A stretch of DNA of 64,000 bases, from NCBI GenBank assembly GCA_900239685.1, contig OENT01000192.1, positions 102,231 to 166,230 of the forward strand, given 5' to 3'. Made by a program: the position numbers and the translations under genes. The stretch comes from Rotaria macrura (Eukaryota; Rotifera; Eurotatoria; Philodinida; Philodinidae). Positions 24,275-34,718 of this stretch are shown piece after piece. Position 1 is the stretch's first letter. Every line of letters starts with the position of its first letter. The notes beneath the pieces are model-generated. The model saw only the letters and a program-made list of their open reading frames with translations, was not told where the DNA came from and made no database searches.

Positions 24275-27200
24275 TTCTGACAACTCCAGAATCAAAGAAA
24301 AGTTCATCGTTTCCACGTCTTAGAGTTATTTTCGACGATATCAATAATCCTTACCTGATAGCGTTAAGTATGTATCTTTTCTATAAGTAAATTGAAGCAA
24401 ATACTGATGTAAATAGTGTAATATAGTTAACAGTTTCGTCGTTGTTTTCCTTCATAGAAAAGTTACGAGAACTCGATGTATCTAGGAATCTATCCAGTGG
24501 CTTCTGTATGAAATGATTGACGTTGTATAGTCACAATGAAGCAAATATAATAAAGACATTTTGCTGAAAAAGAGTAGATATTTGACATTAATTCAATAGA
24601 TTATTTACACTATCAGGCTATATTCAAGAGTGATCATTTGAAGCTTATTATGAATCGACGAAGCTCAAATTTGATTGTAATATTGTCCTTTTAATTGAAA
24701 AAGATCTCTGTACTATCGACGCGACAATTTAGCCTTGGCAATATTTTTATACTTGTAAAATCATAATTTTGATAAAGTGAAGATTGTACTTCGAAAGAAA
24801 AAAAATACACATCATTTCAACAACGTTCGTCTTTCGTATTGTCAATTACGTTTTAGATTAATAAATACAACTATTAAAAATCGGTTTCCATCCATCATAT
24901 GTGTGAATGATCATTTCTAAATGAATAAGATTTAAGAGTGTCTAATTTTTCATACAGATGAGAATTAGATAGTCGAACAATTATTTGAATTCGATTTTGA
25001 ATAAATATAATTTTTAAAAAATCGGTAGTATAAAACAGTTCGAAAACTCGTCTATATTGTCTTCATGTTCTCGATCAAGAATTATGTATGATAACTAATG
25101 CATGTACTTATGATTTAACCCAGTGAAATGAAGCCAGATTATAATTATAACCGTTGTGCAAAATAAAACAAATTATATTATAATCAGTTCAAATTTTCAT
25201 AAATCAACAATAATTTCAACTGAGTACAATTTGGATGTTGTTGTATAAAAAATCAGTTTTGTAATCTGACTTGTTTTTTCATTCGTTTAGAAACACATAT
25301 GACTTAATCATGAAAGAAGATTTTGTATCGTTGGATTATTTTAATTGATATTGACGAATCCTGTTTGCATCAAGAGATCTACTAAAAATTCAATATCTTC
25401 AATTACTTTGAAGAAGAAAACTCTAGTCAACAGTCATCGTTTATTAAAAATGGTTAGAAAAATAAACAATTAATTACAAATTAGTTTCGCTGGCCCGTTT
25501 TTATAAAGTATTCGCTAAGTAGCTTTGATATTACTAAGAAAACAAAACAAATCTAATATTTCAAATATATTCACTTCGCTTTTCTTTGCAGTTCATGCGT
25601 GTACAAGTTGTTCTATGTTAATGTATGTACAATTTTCACGAAAGTATCTCCACCAATACATCGCAGAATTTTATTCAATTACAATTATCAAACATTCAAT
25701 GTTGAACGACATCTTTATACATCATATGAATACATTAGTTGTGTTTCACAAATACATCTTTTATGCGTTTGATACGAATTACTTTCATTTGCGATTAGAA
25801 TTTTCCATGGCGAACACAATCGGATGTATATAAGGACATAGCAGAAATATCGAATATTGAAGTAACCCACTTGAGAAACAAATACTTTTGTTTGTAGTCA
25901 TCAGCATAGTATAAAACTTGCATATACGACATATTTCAATTGAGAGAGGAACGAACTCTGTTTTGAATTTAAATTGAAATTGTTAGGATATATTTCTAAG
26001 ATAAAAACTCAACCTATCCAAATGAAAGTCAACTAATATTTAAACTATTCATGTACTGCCAGTTGTAGTTCATGTTTGAATATAAAGTGCGACAGTCTGT
26101 TGTCGATGTTTTATCATGCTAAGAAAATGTTTCCTATTTTTCTCCGTGGTTCGTTGTCAATATGATTTCTTCTATTGGAAATCATATTATTTTCTCGTGA
26201 CAAGCATTATGCTCAATTCTCCTTATCTTTCTTCATCTATACAAGACTATGAGCAATGACGTTTTAATTATCGTTTGTCTTTATGTGCTCTAAATTTAGT
26301 CTCTCTCAAATCATATATTGAAATTTGAATAATTAAGAATTGTGCTCGAGCAAACATTATGTATTGATTTTGAATGTTAATGATTATTTCATTGCTTGAA
26401 TAAGCATTATGTTTGAATTTACTTACTGGAGTTGTCTTGCAATTCTTTTCCGAGCAATGCAACACAAAAGCTTTTGATTGCCCATAGACGAATTAAAATT
26501 GTGATAAGTCACATTTAATTATCAAGAGTGATGCAAAATACTGATATGAAAGATGTTCTCAGTCAACGTCATGATTATTGACTGATGTTATTACATGAAA
26601 AAATGTATTTATGAATACTTCAAGAAAATAAACTATAGAATTACGTAGGTTTTAATTTTAGATGTTGCTATTTTTTTTTGAAAAAACTTTAATTTCTACA
26701 TGCTATTTAAGTATTTATTCTATGCAAAATTCATAAGAACAGGAAAAATCAAATTTCAGCTTGTAATATACACAAACTGCAATAATAAGACAAGAGAATT
26801 GATCAAAAGAATTTTTCAACTTTGAACTAAATGATTCCGTCATAGAATATTTTTTTAGGACAACTCTAATTCAATGAAAAACTTCTACACATGTATAAAT
26901 ATTATCAGTATTTTCTACGTTTTTTCCTATGATTGTTTTTTTTTATGGCATTTGAAGTCAGATTCTTCAATCAAAACTTGTAAAACAGAAGTCTTAGGTT
27001 AAGAAAAAATACATTAGCACCTCAACGTAGATCAAATTCTTTCAGAAAATAAAGTTCTTCTAAAAACTAGATTACTCAAATACTTGATAGAAAATCAAAT
27101 ATACAAGCTGATTTTGTCGCCAAAAAAGTATCTTAGAATAGGGGTGAATACTGATTGATTTAGTGCTGGAGTCCAGATATTTTCTCATGAGAAAATTGAC

Positions 27201-27907
27201 ATGCCTAATGTTTCGATCGATGGTATTATAGACTAAAATGGCAAAAAAAAAACTATGTCAATATTTTCAAAGAAATGGAGCTGTAGTTGATACCTTAGAA
27301 AAAAAAAGTCTGTTTTATTGAATTTTCATGAATTGCTGAGTAAGAAGATTCTAGCCTTTAAAAATTGTTCTGATGTGTTGATAGTATACTTATTAATACA
27401 TGACTATTCGCAAACAACAAACATTTTTGATCGATGCCACAGTGCGATAGCTATTCGAACAGTGTATTACAATAATTTAGAGTGGCTATTTCAAGATCTT
27501 TTTGTTGATTTTCGATTTGCATTTGACGTAAATTCTATTTGAACTTTTCTATGACATAGTTCAATCATTGAAAACGATATAAGCACGTTTGTATTCGAGA
27601 ATAACATCAGTTGATTTCTACAAACGGGTACTATGGTACTAGAATAAGAACATCGATTACTTAAAAAACGAATTAACGATACTTCACAAGTGTCTTTGTA
27701 CAAAATATGAAATTCTATTTAAGATACGGTTGATTAAAGCTCATTCAAAACGAGCATCTCAATTGAATAAGTATACATTTCATTTTATGATTTTCATTAA
27801 AAAAAAGGCAATGTTCGTTGAAGATTTTCTTGGATTTAGACAATTTCGTTTCTTTTTTACACTCATAGATTTTTCATTTCAATAATTTCATACAGCATGA
27901 ACTCTAT
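24275..27907. other. Intergenic, no gene recognised
   Basis: 3.6 kb of AT-rich DNA. Open frames of about 65-100 codons occur on both strands, but none shows domain, signal or splice context. I see nothing in it that I can support. Confidence 0.4.
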
Positions 27908-28552
27908 TTAATTAATACAATAGGTTGTTTGTTGAACATAGCATTGAAGTTGAATAGATTGACACGTAGTAGGACATGAAGAACAACCGTTAGTCGTAGT
28001 CACCTCGTAGTAATGATATCCAGTTGCCAATTGACAAGAACAACCACATCGTACTGATCCAGTTGGTGAAACCATTGTGGAAGTAAATCTATCTTGACAA
28101 GTACCTTGTGTTTGACCGAGATGGTTATTTACACATACATGAGGATATTGTTTCGTGCAGGCTATACTACATGCGCTAGTTGTACATGTAAAGGCATTTG
28201 TATTGCCGACGAGTAAAGGTGTACATGTATATGAACCCGTATTACAACAATTACATTGGCATGAATATGGACCACCAATCATCGGTGAATTCGTCGTTGT
28301 TGTTGTTGTTATTATTGTGAGACATCTTCCAATGGCGTTACCATTTGGAGGTGAGACATTACATTGATAGTATCGAGCTTTACAAGCCTCTAAACATGAT
28401 GCATCAGTACATTGTTGAGCATCGACATAACTGCTTAATGTAGTCACTTGACATGCTTGACCAAAACAACATGAACATGAACATTGGTATGATTTAACTT
28501 CGATAAAATTAGAAAATAAAAATGAAACTGTTAGTATTAATATGATATACAT
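27908..28552 (-). CDS. Secreted cysteine-rich triple-repeat protein
   Basis: An intronless gene of 214 residues. Residues 1-21 form a classic signal peptide (hydrophobic, ending near EVKSYQC). The mature part is made of three cysteine-rich modules of ~55-65 residues. Each opens with a C-x-C-x-C(C) cluster (CSCSCC, CQCNCC, CGCSC) and ends near a C-x3-C-x(5-8)-C pattern such as CLEACKARYYQC or CSIACTKQYPHVC. Modules one and two are joined by a threonine-rich linker (a run of T after IITT) that could carry O-glycans. There are no membrane segments, so the product is probably secreted and disulfide-bonded. I do not recognise the family. It could be a mucus, defence or matrix component, but nothing in the sequence decides this. 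The high threonine and cysteine content differs from its neighbours. Confidence 0.75.
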   Translation of the reverse strand: MYIILILTVSFLFSNFIEVKSYQCSCSCCFGQACQVTTLSSYVDAQQCTDASCLEACKARYYQCNVSPPNGNAIGRCLTIITTTTTTNSPMIGGPYSCQCNCCNTGSYTCTPLLVGNTNAFTCTTSACSIACTKQYPHVCVNNHLGQTQGTCQDRFTSTMVSPTGSVRCGCSCQLATGYHYYEVTTTNGCSSCPTTCQSIQLQCYVQQTTYCIN

Positions 28553-29065
28553 AGCGAAGTAAGAATAATAAAATCTTTGCCTGACAGTGTCTGAATAAAA
28601 ACTGTATTAAATAAAATGTTTTATACGTATTTGACATAAGAAAATCTTCTGCAAACACAAAGAAAAATAATTCAAAAAAACTTCTATCGTAATCCTCCAT
28701 CAGTGAATATTAAAATAGAATTAGTAGGGTTAACTCATCGACAGAAAAGTCAATGTATTGTCCGCATAAGAAAAAAAATGCTTCATTTTTTGTAATGAAA
28801 ATATTCCTTTTTTTTACAATGACTCACATCATATTCGATTGACTAAATTTCAATTTTTTGTTTGTGACCTCTTAAACATCGAGTGCTTACGGAAAGTTGA
28901 ACTTTCTAAGTGCCTTTTTTCATGTCGCTATGTTTTATCAGACGCTTCTATTTGTCGTTATAATAATAGAAATGATGATTATATAACTATGAGAACCATC
29001 TCATCTGGAATTCGTTTTATAAAAACCTGAAAATATGACGATAGGATAATCATATTATCACAAAC
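28553..29065. promoter_or_regulatory. Divergent promoter region between Cys-rich gene and lipocalin
   Basis: The two genes are transcribed away from each other from this 513-bp interval. A TTTTATAAAAACC box at about 29014-29026 lies roughly 45 nt before the lipocalin ATG and fits a TATA element. No clear counterpart was found on the other side. Confidence 0.45.
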
Positions 29066-29814
29066 ATGTTTCTCACAATAGCTTTTCTCTTCTGTCTTTC
29101 ACTATTTGGTAAATCATTTGCTGCAGAGTGTCCTAAAATTGTCACTCAGAAAAATTTCAATGCCACGAAAGTAATTCCAATGTTTTGCTCACTATTTAGA
29201 ATTTAATCTAGTTTATTATTTTAATTTTTACATTTCTAGTATTTAGGTCTTTGGTATGAAATTGAAAGAAATAATATTATTTTCGAAATAGCATCTAAAT
29301 GTGAAAATGCTACCTATACAGCTAATGATAATGGAACAGTTGGTGTATATAATCAAGCTGTTACAGCCTATGGTGGTTATTATACTATTCGAGGTGTAGC
29401 ACGAGTAAAAGATCCTTCAGATCCAGCTGCTTTGGAAGTTATTTTCTCTGATCCTCGTAAGACTCTTTCAATGCTCTTTTTTCATCGTCATCATCGGTGT
29501 TATTTTCATTTTCTTTTCCTTTTACAGCTCGCAAAGGTGATTACAATGTGATCGCAACTAATTACGATGAATATGGACTTGTCTACGCTTGTGAAGCTAT
29601 ACCCATTCTAGGTTATAAACTCGAGTTTATATGGCTTCTTTCGTAAGTTTGACATATGTCACGAAGTTATTGATACGAGCGATTTTCTCGGAATCATTCT
29701 GAATTTAGACGAACCAAATCGTTATCACCATCACGTATCAATGAATTGAAAAAGATTCTGCAAGATATGGGAGCGACTGTGAGCAGTATCAAGCCAACTC
29801 AACAGGATTGCTAG
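29066..29814 (+). CDS. Apolipoprotein-D-type lipocalin
   Basis: Exons 29066-29170, 29240-29456, 29528-29642 and 29709-29814 give 180 residues. A ~20-residue signal peptide ends at FAAEC. The first lipocalin motif is YLGLWYEIER (the G-x-W of structurally conserved region 1), followed by CENATYT. The middle exon carries GYYTIRGVARV and ALEVIFSD. The third has YNVIATNYDEYGLVYAC, the T-D-Y motif of conserved region 2. The last gives S-R-T-K with the helix INELKKILQDMG and a C-terminal cysteine, like ApoD and lazarillo. Four cysteines are placed for two disulfides. The product should be a secreted beta-barrel carrier of small hydrophobic molecules; the ligand cannot be told from sequence. Introns are 69, 71 and 66 nt. 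A TATA box precedes it. Confidence 0.93.
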
Positions 29815-31299
29815 AAAGTTTTGTTTTTGAAAATGACTTGTATTAGTTTCAAAACAAAAAAAAAATTTTTCTTTGTACTGAACTCGTTTGTTCAAATGTC
29901 TTATTAAATAGGGAATATCTGATTCTAACTAAAAATATCTATTTCATGAAATCTAACAAAAAACCTGATCATATTTTATGCTGAAAATCAATTCATAATT
30001 GATAAATAAATCTTGGAACTTCAGTCAACAATTTTCAACAATAAACAACAAGATATTTCCAGATATTCAATCAATTAACTTTTTGATAGGTTTTTTTTTC
30101 GAAGAAATTTTCGAAGTATTGAGTTGATCTCTGGAAAGAATTCATGTATTGAGGCTATTCTAAGCAACAGATACCATCAAAATATAATGATAAACTGATA
30201 AAAATAACTATTTCGGACGCCATGCTATTGGCAACGCAACTTCGTACTACGTTGCTAACTTGAATTAAGTATATTCAATCGAGTTGAAACACTACCGTCT
30301 ATTATGGTGAGTTGTACTATTTTATTGATCTATAGAGAATGAAAGAAGGCTCTATTTCATAGCTTTCGAAAAACCTATCATATTCATTTTGTTTCTAAAC
30401 TTTTACTGCAAGCGCATCTACATTTAAATTACAAGGATAGTTCTATTCGAATACCAAAAATATATGCAAACGAATATTTTCCATTCGTACACTACAGTAG
30501 ATGTTGTTACTAAGTAAACAGAATGTGTTGTATCGTTTCGTCGTAGATTAAATTTTAAATAGTATCCATATCCCAATCGATGGCAGTCACAACATTCTAT
30601 ACTGCTTATTTTCATCATGCTAGCAAGTGACAGTTTTCAAAGGAAATCATTCACTTTCAAATATTACATAAAAATATATCGATATGCGAAATGTTATGGT
30701 AGAAAAATAAGAACGAACTCATGGATCTTAAACAGCGTATACGATATTAGGAGAGAGAGAGAGCGGATGGATTTCTCCCCTCTAACGTTTTTAATGAACT
30801 ATAGTTTTTCCTCTGGAAAATTTCTAGAATATCACTCGAATTTAAAGAGAGAAAATCATTCAGATTCAAAGAGAAAATAATTTAAAGCTTTGATCACCAC
30901 CGCCGTTAATAAACTTCGGATGCTTCATCTTTGCGCGAACTAAAGTAAACATTTATAATGTATATTTTTTACACTCATTTGCGTAAAAACAAACGTTGAG
31001 CAGCTTGCTCTTAAGCATTCACCGTTTTACTAAGGCACGCTATAAAATTGTTCCATAAAAACGAATACATTTTCTTCAAAGCCATTTCTCTCTTCTTTTA
31101 TGTTGGCTGCCAAAGAGTTGAACCGAAGGGAAAATCATTCGGGTTCAAAGACAAGATACATCAGGTTGAAACAGAAACAAAATTGCTCGGTACCTCAAGA
31201 CACATTGTGCTGTAAACGTACAAAATTAAAATAGTTAACTTTTTATCAGTGAATGGTCAATATTTTATGCCTGAATGGTTTAAGCAACATCAAAGATGA
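29815..31299. other. Intergenic, no intact gene
   Basis: AT-rich. It contains a GAGAGAGAGAGAG run near 30752. An AAAATCATTC(A/G)G(A/G)TTCAAAGA motif recurs near 30850 and 31130, suggesting remnants of a dispersed repeat. No gene supported. Confidence 0.4.
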
Positions 31300-31548
31300 A
31301 CAACTCTACCGATTGTATCTAATGAATGTGAACGAAGCTATAGTGCACTAAAACGTATTCAAACTAAACTTCTAAATAATGTCACGTTCTCAGCGTTAGA
31401 AACAGCAGTGAAAATTAGTATATTAAAACTAAGTATTACTAATGATGGCTTAGATGATATTGTAAAACATTTTTGTTTGCATTCAGGACGAGCAAAACTC
31501 AATATACATACAGATGAAAATCATGATAATAATGATTATGAAGAATAG
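31300..31548 (+). pseudogene. hAT transposase C-terminal fragment
   Basis: The frame reads TTLPIVSNECERSYSALKRI and continues with a helix-rich stretch ending KHFCLHS and an acidic tail before TAG. The motif L-P-x-x-S-x-x-C-E-R-S-[FY]-S-x-L-K-R-I is diagnostic of the hAT dimerisation region (the C-terminal hATC domain, as in ZBED- or ZMYM-related transposases). It is cut off on the 5' side by an in-frame TGA, and no upstream exon with the RNase H-like catalytic core is visible. It is therefore most likely a dead remnant. A domesticated exon of a larger gene is possible but unsupported. Confidence 0.75.
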
Positions 31549-32040
31549 GCAAACATATAAAAAAACGTTTTTTTACACTTTGATGTGAACATCTTTTCTT
31601 GCGAAAAAAGATTAATTTGTGTTCAATGATCTGAATTTTATTCATATGTTTATTTCCGCAATATCCAGCAAAACAAGGTATTGTTCAAGCAGAAAATGAG
31701 ATTCTAAAACGTTCTAGCTAAGGATGTATTTCATTCTTACAAATTAATACCAAAAGCATTTTCTCTTTCACTTCAAGAGATTTTCTCCTTGGATTCTTTC
31801 CCATCTAATCGTAAGTGAAACTAAACGAAAACTATGATCTTATGTAGTATTTTGATTGTTGAATATACCTGTCAATACAGTAATTATAGATAAAATGACA
31901 TGACTTGAAAACAGTTAACAGATACAAGTCAAATTAAATTATCAACGAACTTTTACTTAACAGAAACAATCACATTTGTACGCAGATCATTTGATTATTA
32001 AGACACGAACAACCAATTTGAGTAACATGTGTTCTTTTTT
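31549..32040. other. Intergenic, possible transposon debris
   Basis: This follows the hAT fragment. No element end can be fixed and no gene is seen. Confidence 0.35.
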
Positions 32041-32564
32041 GTGTACTCAAAAAGTGAGCACTCTCTAGAATCGGTCAGGGAGTCCGGCCGTCCGGTCGTT
32101 AACACGATAACTCTTTACAAATACATTCGATTGAGCTAAAATTTTGTGCACAGAATTGTCTGATGAATATCTCGATCGAGTTCGAAGATGAGAAGGATTC
32201 GGCAAGAAATGGCTGAGTTATCGAAAAAATTGTCATTTTTCACCAAACAATCCCTGAGGTTGGGGTACAGGGATTTTTTCAAAAAAAAACTTTTTTCTCA
32301 GAATTATCCACAACGTATGTAAATCGATTCAGTTTTTAACGCTGATTCCGAATCTGATATTAGTTTTGAACCAAATCGTAGCTTTCTAACAAAACATCGA
32401 CTGCAAAAAGGTCTCAAATGCACAAAAACTGCATCTAGAAACAAAATTGCNATGTCTGAGATGATCAGTAGTTTTGGAGTTTCCCAAAAAGGTTTACCAA
32501 GATACTTCTTCCGTGCACACATTCTAGAATGACTGATTTGTCTCATTCACTTTTTGAAGTACAC
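32041..32564. mobile_element. TIR-flanked non-autonomous DNA element, 524 bp
   Basis: The left end is GTGTACTCAAAAAGTGA. The right end read backwards is GTGTACTTCAAAAAGTGA, a near-perfect inverted pair with one extra T. Inside are a GC-richer patch (GGAGTCCGGCCGTCCGG near 32090), A-runs and one undetermined base (N at 32452). There is no convincing coding frame. I could not settle a target site duplication, so the superfamily is left open. Confidence 0.65.
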
Positions 32565-33347
32565 AACTCTCGGGCATAAGTCCGAAGTTTTCACATTTAT
32601 TTTTACATGTAAAAAGCTTAAATCAGACTATTAGATATGAATACAATTTACCTATTTCATGTTTAAAAATCTTCGTTTTTTTGTATTCCGACCCTTTGAA
32701 GAACTTTTCATCTATACATATAAACTACAAGACTTACACTAAAGTTTATGTTGACATATTTCATCGATTGAATCATAGAAAATTGCTATTTCAATTGAAT
32801 GTATTGAAAGAAGAAAAATGAAATTAAGAGTTATATATTGGAGTAAACATTTCATCTGATAGAATATAATACATAATTCATCCGTCAATTGATAAATTAT
32901 GAGAATTGTTTTTCATCCAAACCTGCATTGATCAATCCGCGATATATATATATATATATATTTAGAATGAGTTACTTTACGTGATACTAAGTATTGTTAG
33001 AGTAGATAAAACAGAAATGAAATGTTCTGCATTAGTAATTCAAGCATGAATTCTAATATAGAAATGGATTTTCCTCTTTAGAAATGACTTGTACCTTCAA
33101 AAGCATAGATGAAACTTGTCATGCATCGATGAAGAATAGTTCATGAACAGAAACTCTTTAAATTAATCAAAAATTTCTTTGCATATGCTAGGTTCGATTG
33201 GGTGCTTCATTAATGAAAAACAAAACCAATCGAAAGTAACGATTGGATGAAACAGAAAACAGTAGTAGATAACTATCAAAACACAAAAACAGCCAAGTGA
33301 AAAGTAACAGTGAAAACCAAAAAATCAAAAATTAGTTCCGGTTCGTG
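32565..33347. other. Intergenic, 3' flank of CPOX
   Basis: It contains an AT microsatellite at about 32942-32962. No gene recognised. Confidence 0.4.
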
Positions 33348-34660
33348 TTAAACCCATTCTTTAGGCTCTTTTAAAACCTTCATAAGTTTCATTTCTGGTG
33401 AATCGGGCGTAAAATTCCATGTATATCTCCATTTAACAACTGGTGGTAAAGACATAAGGATGCTTTCGATTCGTGAGCCAGGTGTTTGTAAACCAAATTT
33501 TGTACCACGATCTAATACAAGATTAAATTCTGCGTAACGGCCACGTCTTAACAATTGCCATTCACGTTCTTGTGCTGTATACGGTTGCTTATAATTTGCC
33601 TTTACTACAGGTACATAGGATGGAATAACTGTATTTGCGCAATCTTTAACAAAATTAAAACATTTTTCTTGAGTGTTCTCATTGAAATCATCGAAAAATA
33701 TTCCACCAATGCCACGACGTTCATTATGACGAAAGTTTATATTGAAATAATCGTCACACCATTTCTTAAATTTTGGATAATAGGATCGATCATTTTTATC
33801 GCAAGCTTTTTTTAATGTTAAATGAAAATGTTTACAATCTTTTTCATTTAAATAATACGGTGTCATATCAGTGCCACTAAAATAATATATAACGTTTATT
33901 TTATATTCATGAGCATTCTAAGATCGATGAAATAGCGTACAATTAAAATAGAAGTTAAGACTTACCCACCGTACCACCAATGTACTGTTCCTTCAGCATC
34001 AACTAATTCAAAATATCGGTAATTGAAATGCACAGTTGGTACATGTGGATTTTTCGGGTGAATAACGGATGAAATTCCAGTAGCAAAAAAGTCTAATGGT
34101 TTATTGCGAGCAACAAACTGATGGCCACGTGCTTTCATCTGTTCCATTGCTTGAACAGGTAATTTACCATAAACAACTGATATGTTGACACCTGCTTTTT
34201 CGAAAACTTCTCCATCTTCCATGACACATGTTATACCTCCACCACCTTCTTCTCGTAACCAACGATCGACATGAAATCGAACTCCACTATTCGTCTTGGC
34301 TTCACATTGTTCCAATTCATGACATAATTGTTTTTGTAATTTTAATATGAAAATTTCCATTCGTTCTTTATACGAATGTGAATCTTTCTTTTGAAGAACA
34401 TCTCGACTTGTGATTGACTCACACATAAATGATTCTGATGGGTTATCAGGATACTTGTCTGTAACATCTGTATCAAGTGAAGCTGGTGTTAAACGGAAAA
34501 AGTCAAGCATGCCAGCATGATGTTTAATAAATGGATTGTGAGCATAACAATAAGTAGCAACTGTCGCTGTACCTAATGCATAGGGTAGAGCTGTTTTTAT
34601 TTGCTTTCCTAAACGATTAAATGTGAGAACACCGAAAATTGCTGTTCGACGAAAAGACAT
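33348..34660 (-). CDS. CPOX: Coproporphyrinogen III oxidase, oxygen-dependent
   Basis: Two exons, 33966-34660 and 33348-33876, joined across an 89-nt intron, encode 407 residues. The enzyme oxidatively decarboxylates coproporphyrinogen III to protoporphyrinogen IX in haem synthesis, normally in the mitochondrial intermembrane space. The first ~100 residues include a hydrophobic stretch (LPYALGTATVATYCYA), compatible with mitochondrial import. Conserved blocks follow: GVNISVVYGKLP, HFNYRYFEL, WWYGGGTDMTPYYL (split by the intron), FHLTLKKACD, RRGIGGIFFDD, and the C-terminal RRGRYAEFNLVLDRGTKFGL plus LMSLPPVVKWRY, which form the active site and dimer face. No damage is seen. The ATG lies 4 nt after a TTTTAG 3' splice site and 58 nt after the GPATCH4-like stop, which suggests trans-splicing from a shared transcript. 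Confidence 0.97.
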
Positions 34661-34718
34661 TTATCTAAAACAACAGAATATATATATTTATCTTTATTTA
34701 TATTCTGTTCGAATGATT
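34661..34718 (-). promoter_or_regulatory. Short intercistronic region with poly(A) signal and 3' splice site
   Basis: Read on the minus strand, the 58 nt between the GPATCH4-like stop and the CPOX ATG contain AATAAA (34693-34698). TTCTGTTGTTTTAG follows, its AG at 34665-34666, then ATAA and the ATG. A poly(A) signal, a polypyrimidine tract and an acceptor with no donor in between is the layout of a spliced-leader trans-splicing site. Spliced leaders are known in bdelloid rotifers. The functional reading is an inference. Confidence 0.6.

Noticed and set aside
28155..28367. Plus-strand open frame with valine-rich run
   Set aside because: It is the reverse reading of the Thr-rich linker in the cysteine-rich gene.
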